A stretch of 41,306 bases of DNA. Source: Lenisia limosa (Eukaryota; Breviatea). Of the stretch, positions 23,433 through 34,700 are shown piece by piece. Position 1 is the first letter of the stretch, and the number at the start of each line of letters is the position of its first letter. Position numbers and translations under genes: made by a program. The notes under the pieces were generated by a model. That model saw nothing but the letters and a program-made list of their open reading frames with translations. It ran no database searches and had not been told where the DNA came from. The stretch lies in NCBI GenBank assembly GCA_001655205.1, contig LPNZ01007846.1:1-41306 (forward strand), in the 5' to 3' direction.

Positions 23433-26400
23433 ATGTCCAACAAGAGCATTGTTTGTGACCTCAATAGCCGAACAGAGCAGGTGCTGATATCCATTGTTGC
23501 AGCATCACACAAGGTAAGACAATATTGGCTTTGACCGTCAGGCCTTTGGAGCGACGTCGACAGCGGTGAGCGTTCCCCCCGCCACTAAAGTCTCGCCGGT
23601 CAAACTCAGGAAGTTCTGGGAGAGTCTTAGGTACGGGGACAATTAATGGTAATTTAAAAAGAAGAGTTAATAAATGAAGAAAGCAAGTTGTGTCACATTG
23701 ATTAACGATTTAGCGAGTTTGGATTTAGGGAGTCGGTTATTGAGAAATGCTTTACTGCCCATCCATGTGTGGATCTGAGATTCGCAATATTATGGTAGGC
23801 CTCTTGTCGCTTCAGGAACATTTGATGCTCGGAAGAATTCATCAGAAATTTGGTGAATATCAATATTAGCATTGCCATGGCATAACAGGCTATTCATAGT
23901 TCCCAGGATCCTTCAAAATGAAGCGCCAAGCCGTGTACCGCTTGGCCTGCAGGCAAAGAGAGATGACGACTTGGGCGTGAACCACCCCCGTATTTTGGCC
24001 AAGCTTGTCCCTCATGAGGCTGAATCCTTGTATGTGAAGGAGGTCAAAGAAGCCGAAGAAAACAACAAAAGGAAAGTTGTGACATCCAAGATTAAGAGGA
24101 ATACCCGAAGCTCTAAGCCCAAAGGTTGGTGGGGAACTCCCCCCTGAAAATATTGCTTTTATTATGAACGATATTTCATTTATTCTCAAAGAAAGTGAGA
24201 TTGAATTTTCGAAAGGAGGAGGAAAGAAGTATAGTCAGCCTAAAGAGCCTGAAGTTCAATTCAATTCTGTCCAGCAAAAGTAGGCACACTACTAGTATGT
24301 GGTCCCAAACTCACTTTTAGGCTTATCAACTATGGATTTGGTAAACAAACAGTTTTAGCCCAACCAATTAGCGACACGTATGAAACGCTAAAATTGAGAC
24401 TTTCTGAAGGTGCGGGGGGTTTGCAGTCTTGAAACGCATAATTAAAGGGAAACAAACAAGTCTTATTTTCATTTTAGAAGGTAGTATTTTTGTCGGAAAA
24501 CAGCACCCGCCTGAAGAGTTAGACGACTTGATCCCTGTAGAGGTCGGCAGTTAAATCTGATGACATCTTAGGAAGAGCTAGAGTCCCTTAGAGCCATATA
24601 CGGAGATGATGAAGTGCTCTTTGATTCACCGATAGTGGCATCTGGTATTCAGGCCTGGACTTTGTGGATGCTTCTCGTCAGCTTGTTATTGACACTTCAG
24701 GCGAATTCTGTAGCATCAAAGTCGCAGGCTTGGTTCTACATTTCTCTCACCAAGAGAAAACACCGTATCCCTCCGCTGTAAATGGGTCAAATATGATTCA
24801 TGATATATTGGAGATGTTAGTGATAATGAGAGTATAACCATGTCAAAACTTAACCTTCATCTAGCTCCCAGTTATTACGATTTCCAAAGGTAATCCTTTC
24901 AAACAAGGTGCTGTCGCCCCTTTCAAGGTTTGCTCTTCTCTTGAATAACTATACCATATACGTGTATGATATATTCTTCGAGTCACATTTCACCTCACAC
25001 CAGGCTATTATGAACGCGCTTAGTGATGCTGCACCCAGCCTTGGAATGTCGTGTCTTTTTTCAAGTGGGAAGTGGAATGCCGGACTTGAACTTGTGCTGC
25101 AATGTTTATTGTTCACCAGGATCCCATGAAGACCGCATTTCTTGATAAAATCTTTATCAATAGCGACATTTTAATTTCGGCTGTTTGTGAAAGGAATCCC
25201 TAATTACTACACGTATTGTCCATTTCACCCGTTAGTTGTGGCGTCACTGGAGTCGGAGGCCAACGATAATGGAATAGCTGTCCAAGCTGCCGCACAAATC
25301 AAAGCTACTGAGCCCAAAACCCAAAAGAAGGAGAAGCCCACCGCCACGCCAATTCCTAAAGTTTGTTGACCCATCCTACTCATATCCAAGACCCAAGGCA
25401 AGCCTGCACGAATGCCAGAGGTCAATGGCATCGGCGAGGTGAGGGGCTGAGTGGGGTGTTAGTATCCCATCCATCTCAATCACACACTCACTCTTTGCTG
25501 CATCAGTCATCTTTTTTTGGATAATTTGCTGTAGTTAATGCTGTCAAAAAGGAAGCAGAAGTACCTACCCAAGGTGAGTTCCCTCCAGAGATTTACCTGG
25601 TGTAGGCTGAGAAAGACGTTAACGTGTCTCAATGGAAACAAAAGGCTAAGGCTGCAAAAGAGGAAAAGAAGGCCACCATTGAGGACAAGCCTGACCAGAA
25701 TGAAAGTGACGCGCCTCCCGACCATGTAAGCCACTCCAGTGCCTTAGGCCAATTGACCATTAGCCTCCTGATATGAGAGATTGGCGTGGCCGGACCCCCA
25801 TGGTTCTGGTCCAACAATACACCCAGAAAAGGAAGCTAGGTAAACCCGAGTATTTGAAGGTTTGCAAATCTGTAACCATCTTGATTTTGCAGTCACGTAA
25901 GGGCAAGAATATGTTTGACTTGCGTATTGAAGGTACTATTTACAAAGACCTTTCGGGGAGATCCTCTTATGACGACCCTTTTGCAGGAAAACAAATGGTA
26001 CGTTGTTGGACACCTATCTTCCATTCGTTCCGCTTGATTACGTTCTAGGTTGGGCTTTATGCTCTTCTTGTTCTTCAGGAAGGCTTCAACCTACAATCCA
26101 TGTTCCACCCGTTCTTCAAGTAAGGGGCGCGTTTCATTATTTGTTCTTACTTTCGTTTTTTGCCAAGATTCACCATCAGGGCTTTGTGGGTCAAAGAAGC
26201 AGCAAAGCGAAAAGAAATGAAATCGCAAGTGAGTTCCTTGTTGCATCTCACTTCCACAGGATTCCACCAATATGAAGCAGAGGAGGAAGAACGCTATTAC
26301 AAATTTACTTTCAACTGAGTCACCTAAACCATCACCCCCGCCAGTCAAGCAAACGTCACCAGCCCCTGTCAAGATTGACCCAACGTAAGATAATCGTGAA

Positions 26401-29400
26401 CTTTGAAGCCAACTCAGTACTAAGCATAAATCTCCATGATACAAAGGGTTTACCTTCAGGCCTTCGGTCCAGAAAGTGGATGATTTGGACGATTGGGAGG
26501 CGGCAGCGGACAATTTATTGGGGCCCAAGGTCGACTGTGTTGGAGGGTCTGGACTAACGTTTTCTGTACAACTCGTTATTATTTTATCATCACTTTTGGA
26601 GTTGTTGTCACACTTGTAAACTATATAATTTCCGACGCAGCATAATGTACAGCAGAAAAATCCACTCATGCGATTATTGACCAAAAATCCTCAATGATAC
26701 TTCATCATTTTGACCCGAAAGCCTGTCGAGTGATCACATCACTAATCGATATGGGACAACATCCGGAGGTCCAGTCCTTTGGGGTATCTAAATGACGAAG
26801 TTAGGCTGCTGCCGTGTGGACAACCGACAAAACACCGTCAGAAGAGGATCTCAACCTGAAGTCTGCGCTGGAGGAGCGAAATGAGACCCCAGTCTACGTC
26901 AACAGGCTGCAGTCACGGGAAGTCTTACCGGTTTGTAACAGTGGTTTGGCTGGTGGCTTTGTTCGGTTTACTGTCTAGGTGTACCAATTTGATGCCGAAG
27001 TGATCAGTAGAGTCAACACCCACAATATCAACATTATTCAGGGCCAAACTGGATCCGGCAAAACCACGCAAAGTACGGCGTTTTGCTGACTTCCCTTCTC
27101 ACTCTCCCAGTTCCTCAGCTTCTTTTGGACTATGAAATCATGAGTGGTCGTGGCGCTGCAGCCAAGTTCATTTGCACCCAGCCAAGACGAGTGGGTCCAC
27201 TTGGCAGATCTTATATACCCTGTTTGAGTGTTAATTAATACTTGTAGCTTGCCGCCATTTCAGTAGCGGACCGTGTGGCTTATGAAAGAGGCTATTCAGA
27301 TATCAAGGATAGCGACATTGGATACAGGGTGGGTTTATATCTAAGACGTTGCTTTCTTTGATGTAACTACAAAAAAATTTCTCTCATAGATTCCCAATTC
27401 ACCCTTAAGGTCCGACTTGAAAAGGTCCAGACTGCTTCAACAAAGCTGTCGTTTTTGACTACTGGTATCATTCTTCAACAAATCCTGGTTTGACATTGGG
27501 TGGACACTTGAAATTATGATCTTTGTTTTACGATTGCTTGATAACCCAGTAGAGTGACCCGAACCTCTCTGATGTGACTCATTTAATTATTGATGAAGTG
27601 CATGAGAGAAGGTCAGAAGGGGTCAGAAAGGGCAACTTGCATCATCAGTTTTCAACATTTCTTTGACGATTTAGTGTTGATACAGATCTGTTGCTGACAT
27701 TCCTCAAAACGGTTCTCCTCAAAAAGCGCCCAGTTTGAGGAGGGTACTCCCTGAATGAACCTATGGCCAATAACCACCCAGGATCTAAGAGTTATTCTGA
27801 TGTCGGCCACTGCAGATACCGAGACGCTTTCAGCCTACTTTGACAACGCACCAATCCTCAAAATCCCTGGCAGGTTGGCTGCTCCTTGAGATGGCCTTTC
27901 ATCTTTGATAGGACGTACCCCGTGGAACCCTTCTTTTTGGAAGATATCTTGGAAACTACAGGGTATGCTGATGAGGGCAATTGTGGATTATTTATAATAA
28001 CATCACATTTATCAGGTATGTTGTGGAGCCGGACTCGTATTATTCGATTCGATGGAGTGATGCTTGCCCCCAGGTTGGGCTTGGAGCTTCAGTCCGTCGC
28101 TCACCACACTGTAGGCTACGGTCACCGTCCGAGGTCAGACCCAAAAAGTGGATCTGCGAACATGGGACTCAAATGAAGCGTCTAACGGCATTGTCCTTCC
28201 AAAGCACTTCTCGTAAGTCGGCTTCCCTACGTGACAGTTCTGACACAATAGGGACAAGACGAAGAAGATCATCAACCGGATGAACCTCGATGTCGTCAAC
28301 CCGGAGTTGGTTCTGGCACTTCTCTTTCGAATCATTGACACATCTCCTTCCGACCACTCAATTCTCATCTTCCTTCCTGGTGAGCTCTACGTTGTTCTCA
28401 AGACAAGTTCCAAATTGAGCAGTCTATCTCATTCCCGTTTTATGATGCCTATTAGGAATGGGTGCCATTAAGAGCCTTGAAAGTCTGCTGAACTCTACTC
28501 AACCCTTTTCACATTCCAATTTCCGCATCCACACGCTTCACTCCTCAATCCCGGCATCGGAGCAGAAAGCCATTTTCCCTCCGCCCAAGCCCGGAGTCAG
28601 AAAAGTGAGATACTCAATAGTGGTTTCACCTTTTTAGATTATTCTGTCCACAAACATTGCAGAAACATCTATTACGGTAAGAGAGACGGAGACGATATTT
28701 GTCGAAGTTTATTGGACTTTTATTTTTGGAAACGGAAATAAGCCCAATAATCAAACTACAGGTCAATGACGTCAGCATTGTAATTGACACGTGTCGTGCC
28801 CGTGTGGCACGGTTCTCAACCCAGGCTGGCCTCACAACCCTCAATGATGCCCTCATTTCCAGAGGTTGGATACCCCCACGTATTTAAGAATCTCTCTCGC
28901 CAAACCGAGCTCCCCAACATGTTTCTCAAAAATTGTGATTATGGTACCTGCGAGTCCCTTGACGATTCAGCTGAGGCAATGCAGCGTCGTGGTCGAAGTG
29001 GGCGAACCAGGCCTGGAATCTGCTACCACACTGTGCCTAAGGTCATGTTTGAAGTGAGCATCAATGCACTACCAAGGGGCTAGAAGGGCGACACATCTTT
29101 GTTGTTTTCTATGGAAAAATATATTCGTAGTACTGAAGCCAACTTCCCTGTTGTGCTAAAATGGAACCAGTTGTGTGCAGGAGCTGACACTTACTACAGG
29201 GTATGGTAGATACGCCGCGACCGGAGATGCAAAGAACCGCCTTGGACGATGTCGTGCTTTTGTCACTTATTTATCAGCCAAATGTCCATCCAAGAGAGTT
29301 CCTCCAAATGGTAGGTGAAATTCATGTCGCATGTAGTCACTCCGCAGTGTCTGTCCCCTCCGAACCTCTCAGCCATCAACTCGTCGCTCTCCACTCTCTA

Positions 29401-30853
29401 TGACCTCGGAGCTGTCGACGCCGACAACCAAATCACTCCGCTGGGTTTGTTTTGGATTCTTCTTATGAGCATTTGGAACTCACAAAGCAGGGTGCATTCT
29501 GACGCGGCTCCCGGTGGACGTTCGAAGCGGCAAGGGCCTTGTGTTGGCCTCGTTGTTCGGCTGTTTGGGAGCTACTGCCACAATAGCCGCGGCCTCTGCA
29601 CTCAAGTAATTGGAGTATTACAGGGGATGCTTAAATATGATGCACACAACAGAATAGCGTGCTTTGGATATCCGAGTCAACGTTCCCATTTGAAACCCTG
29701 CGTTAAGCCATTAGGAGGGGGGGTCTTTAAGGTACTGACTGTTGTAGGTCACCCTTGTCCTTCCCCAAAGGCAAACAGGAGGAAGCGGCAGTAGCGCACC
29801 TCAAGTTCCAAGGTTGGCGTTGGTTCGGTCCAAAAAGACTGTATAATATTGAAATTTATCTGACCCCCAGGACACGGCTCAGACTTACTCCGAACCTTGA
29901 AGGTCTTCGAGGCCTGGACGGAAGCTTGTGGTGATGGCTCGGAGTTAAGTGTGAGTCACCCCGACGAACTCGTGTTTTCTGACAGTTCAGTTCTGCCGCC
30001 GCTATTTTGTGTCAATGCAAACAATGCGTCTCATTCGGCAACTCAGAAACCAGCTCGTCAAATCAGCAAGAGACGCCAGAATCTCCTTCCCAGGTATGCT
30101 GCACTATATGGAGCAGATGCAGAGTTCCTTCTTCTTACAACCCAGGGCAAAACGGTTTCTTGGACCCGCAAAGGAACGATCACGATCTTAACCTGGCGCT
30201 TGGTCTCACTGCTGCCTCGTTTTCACCCAATTTTGCACTCTCTCAAAGAACCACGCTCACAGGTGCTTATCAGAGCGAACAAAATACTTGGATTGTTTTC
30301 ATTATTTCTGACCTTTTAGCGCCTCAGCAATTTGTCATCAAAGCAGGTTCATGCTTGCCCGAAAAGAATTCATGTGCATTGACCGGTTTGTGGTTCACTG
30401 CTGTTGTCATATTCCCCTACAACGCAGGAACATATCCTGACCCGCACAGCACGCCCTGCTACCCCTGGGCCGCACCTTTGGGCGTTTTCATCCGCCACGT
30501 CAACTGGTCGGGCCACTTTGTCCAACCTCTGCCCACTGTCCCCTTCTGTTCTGATGCTGTTTTCGGGTCGCGCAGACGCCAACTTTGCGGTTCTTCCCGG
30601 GCAACTTGTGGGCTGACTATGGTCTTATGTTTAGCATCTTGCTGTTTGAATCTGCATTTTGACACTCTAGAGCTCTCGAGGAGTGGTTTCTGAAGTCAAG
30701 ATAGATGGATGGGTTTCTTGTTCACTGGTTTGTGTTTGTCTGATTGTAACGGTTCAGTCTGGGGAGCACGTGGGTTTAGTTCTTGAATCACGAAGAGTGG
30801 TGGTTGCGTTGCTGGAACATCTGCTTCATGGTTTGGGTGAAATGCATCGTTAG
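23433..30853 (+). CDS. DHX29/DHX57-type DExH-box RNA helicase with N-terminal RWD and dsRBD-like modules (about 40 exons)
   Basis: Start MSNKSIVCDLNSRTEQVL at 23433; the first intron is only 28 nt. The N-terminal region has an RWD-like domain (EELESLRAIYGDDE at 24572, YPSALPVITISK near 24770-24890), a charged Lys/Glu linker, and a segment DWRGRTPMVLVQQYTQKRK...GLYALLVLQEG...MFHPFFK (25770-26240) like the dsRBD-like part of DHX29. The helicase core carries motif I GQTGSGKTTQ (27041), QPRR (about 27180), motif II DEVH (27592), motif III SAT (about 27800) and motif VI QRRGRSGRTRPG (28982). HA2 has LSPPNLSAINSSLSTLYDLGA, then LPVDVRSGKGLVLASL, and the OB-fold part has FCRRYFVSMQTMRLIRQLR. The end matches the DHX57 C-terminus pattern (ATLSNLCPLSPSVLMLFSG, then DGWVSC...VVALLEHLLHGLGEMHR-stop). 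DHX29 unwinds structured 5' leaders during 40S scanning; a similar role is likely. One reading-frame break lies in the RWD part (see findings). Confidence 0.9.
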
Positions 30854-31194
30854 GTTCACTATTTAGGCAGTAAAAGTTCGGCCAATCTGACAGCGTCTGT
30901 TCAAGATCTTGGAGGATGGGTGTCAAGAGAAATGCAAACTGCTTTACACACCCCTAAGGGAAGATAGGTATTAGATAAGTGTGGAAGAATGGTTTTATTG
31001 TTTAATGTATCAATGTATAAAAAACAAAAAAAAATGAGACGTCCTTCACCCAAGACCAGCTTAGGACGCGATTAATATTACTATTTCATATTATCATATT
31101 ATAAATGAACCAGATAGGTTCTGGAGGTTACAGAAGAAGGACGAAAGGAGGAATATATGCATTTTTTATTTTATATCTATATCCCTCCTAGCCG
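30854..31194. other. Intergenic 3' flank of the helicase gene
   Basis: AT-rich, with A-runs near 31018-31033. No coding exon was recognised. Confidence 0.5.
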
Positions 31195-31751
31195 TGACCG
31201 TTTCGCCTCTTTTCTGTTCGGTTGTACCATTCCTCCAAGTCCTCGGCCTCGGCTCGACCGCGGTCGGTCCGCCGAACTTGGCTTGTCTAAATATGAGGTG
31301 CACTTGCTTTTGAACGTAGATGGATGACCCTGGAAGACCCCTCTATTTTACAAATAACTTGACGCCTGGGTGGCCCAGGGAACTCTTACCAATTCTCTGT
31401 ACGCCACCTCGCGCAAACTTCACGCCACTTTTTCGGTTAGTTTAGACCAAGAGCTCGGAGGAATACGCCCGTACCGGGGACTAACCAACGTTACAGCACA
31501 GGTTTTTTCCTTTTTTGGTAAGTTAACATCCTCCTCAACCTGAACCTGAAACTGCCCCCTGCCTCCACTGTTTCTTGTGAATATATTATAACAAAATACA
31601 GTTTCATCAAGGGAAAGAACAGCTTCACCCTTTTCACCACCGTTACCTGCCCCCACCTCTCTTGTTCTTGAACCTGAGGGACTGGGGCTCCACCTTGAGG
31701 CTAGTATCTTACTGTCTGGTTTGGAAGTAAATATCCACTATCTCTTGACAT
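31195..31751 (-). CDS. Possible small minus-strand gene, unidentified
   Basis: On minus, a likely last exon (about 31289-31195) reads TSQVRRTDRGRAEAEDLEEW and ends KRRNGHG-stop. It is preceded by a good acceptor (CATATTTAG) and an upstream exon ending REVAYREL before GTAAGAG. Further upstream is a 78-codon open stretch (31656-31420) and an ATG at 31751 (MSRDSGYLLPNQ) whose frame needs splicing to avoid TAG. The tail is charged and helical. No family was recognised. If real, it is divergent from the histidine kinase start by only 29 bases. It could also be the 5' UTR of that kinase. Confidence 0.3.
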
Positions 31752-31780
31752 TTTTACAACTAACGTAACCATAAAACACC

Positions 31781-34700
31781 ATGGACATTCAGCTCAACTC
31801 ACCATTGGAATCTGAGACGTATTCTCCTCGTAACCTCCCGAAATTGGTATTCGTTTCGTGAACTTCTTTTTTTGACTTGTATTTTCAGGACACTGGACTC
31901 GATGATTACAGCAAACTTGTAAGCGGTGTCTTCTAAAATCCAAACTTATGCAGAGTGCAGAGATGAGAAAATAGTGTGTTCATAAATGTTATTTCATAAA
32001 CACAAACGGTAGTATCACTAAAGAAGTCAAGAATTGTATTTCCACCAGTTACATTTAGGATGAACTAGTAGGCTCCCCAGAAATATCAAGCCCTTCAAAA
32101 ACCAAAGTGGGTACTCTTCAATACGGTTGCGTGGTACACTGTGTTTGATGCCACTGATACGCAACAGAATCTCTCAGCACGCCATCGGACGTTTAATAGT
32201 CCTGGAGGAACTTTGAGGAGGCTCAGCGCCTCCCCTGCAAGATCACTGTTTGTCATATAATCTTTTAACTTTTTAGATTATCCAAATCTTCGCGTACAAC
32301 AAGCCGTAATCCCAGCTGGAAATTAAATACGTTGGTCAGATCTCGATTTACAACCTTAAGCAGCCCCGAATCCAGAGTGTCAGATACCGTCATTAAAGCG
32401 CTTTTGGAAGTTGAGACCAAACACAAGTTTGCCGAGTGGAAAATGAACATCTTTAACTACATAGACTCGAAAAAGCGAGGAACGCTCTGACTTTCAGTTT
32501 TCCAACAATTCTTCTTTTGATTAGTGCTATGTGTAGGAATTCAAACACTGGTTAATGTTCAGGCCTTATTGTTATTGGATTGTTCATCTCACGTTCATCC
32601 AAAATGGCCTCGGTTTGTTGTCAACGCGTTATTACCCTTAAGTTTTCTCCGATCTTCATGCCCCTCATTTTATTCTGTGATGCAATTAGTTTCTCAACTC
32701 TGCTCGCTACCTTTGGTGAGAAAGCCTGTTTTATAACTTGTTAGGAATTGAAGTTATGGAACAGCAAGTATGGGCGGCAAGACATCATCTTTGTATTTCA
32801 ACAATCATTCGCCTTTTCATGAGATGCATTCGAATGTTATATGTCTACAGGTATTGAAAATCCATATTACATTACTCTGTAGCCCATTTATCTTTGGATC
32901 TCAATGGGGACTTGTTCCGTATTTGATACTAGTAAGACACATTCATTTTGCATTATTGTTACATTTCAGGCGCAATGTGGCGTACGTTCGTTTTCATCAA
33001 AAGTTTTGAGTCAACCAGTTGTCAAAAAGAAGGAGGCTGTACCAAGAGGTTTGTGCCAGCATCCAACTGTTGTATCATTTTATTCTCTTTTATAAAACAG
33101 AAATTCCACAAAAGGCAAGTTTCTTTGATAGCCCTCCGGAGAGTTTACCCAGACCTGCTTCCCATTATAGTACGCTTTGCGTCAAGTAGTAACTCAAAAA
33201 TGCCAGAAGTAGTACATGTTCATTTTAGAATTGTCGAAAGTAAACTAATCACATCAGCTTCCACCCTGACTCCTTCCATCACTGAACTTACCAAAGCCAA
33301 GTTGGCAACATTCTTTCAGCAAGTTCCTGCCAAGTATTTGGGCATTCTGCATTATTCACTATTAACATTGCAGTCGGCAGTACCTTATTGCCCTGATTAT
33401 GTTTTTTCTCAATACCACTCTGGTGTGTCCCATCTTTGCATGGTGGAATCCTTCCTGTATGTTTTTAAACGAATTTTATTGTTTAGCAATTGTGCTTCAT
33501 GCACTTCCATTTGTGGGAGTTGCATTATCCATTTATCTACATGTGTTTTCATTTCAATATCGATATAAAAACAACCTATGTCAGAATATGGTGTTTACCA
33601 CAGTTACTCTTGAAGTAAGTCAAACTTTTGACTCCTCATTTTTAGTTCTTTGAATGTCTCGCAGCCCTCTGTCTTCCTACAATAATGCCTTCGTCTACTA
33701 TCGCTGTGGTGGCCTGTGTCAATATGTTGAGGAGTTTTACTATAGCAGTTCCTCATCTTGTCCTGTCATTTAAAAGACAAAGCCGTCTTACTGAGCAGGT
33801 GTGGTAATGACAATATTGAATGCGACTTGCCTTTCAGGGTAATACAATTTAGATTGAAATCCGCTCCCTGGTCACGCAGCAGCAGTTCAAGGACTTGAAT
33901 AAGACCAAAATTGCTGCCTCTGAGACACTTAAAGAATCCAAAACTAATACATCGCTTTTGGAAAAGAGGTCAAGTCTTTTGGTATGTTCGGAAAGTGGTG
34001 TGTAAATTTGAGTAAATTACCATAACTATAAAGGTCCATATGGGAGAGGAAGTCCGAAGTACCCTTGAACAAGGTTAGTTGTGTTGTCATCTGCATTTTA
34101 CCTATCTATAATATATGACAGGAATACCAAAAGAGCAATTTACTTTTCAGTTTTGAACATCATAAGCTTTCTTCATGATACGCCTCTCCTTGCTGAACAG
34201 CACAATTACCTTCAAGGGGTTGAAGCATGCTCTGGTCAGTCTTTGGTTGACATCGCAACTGCACTTTACTAACCATTTCAGAGCGTATTTTGAGTCTCAT
34301 AGACGATGTGATTGTGTTTCATTCAGCTGATGTCGGAGATGTGAGGCAGAACGCTCTTATTATTGACTATTTAGCTAACATCAGAAAACGTGATGTTTAA
34401 CACTACCGGTCTTATTGAAGAGGCTGTTTCCTTGATAGCACCTTTGTCCAGTGTTTGTCAATTGTCTACAATGCATGTCACTTGTGTATTATTTATCACA
34501 CCATAACACTCACGCTCCAGCAAAAACTTGTTGACATAGGCTGGCTTGTTGATTCTAATGTACCGCCAGCTATGATCGGCGATGCTGCAAAGGTAATTGT
34601 CATTTTTTCACTTCTAAAAATACCAAAGCCGTTACCCTCTTAGCTTCGAGCGTGTTTGGAAGCCCTAATCAATAACGCTGTGCAATTCAGTCCAGAAGGG

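Noticed and set aside
30007-30693. 228-codon plus frame near the helicase 3' end
   Set aside because: The helicase exons use other frames here; this long frame is a chance read-through of introns and has no family pattern.
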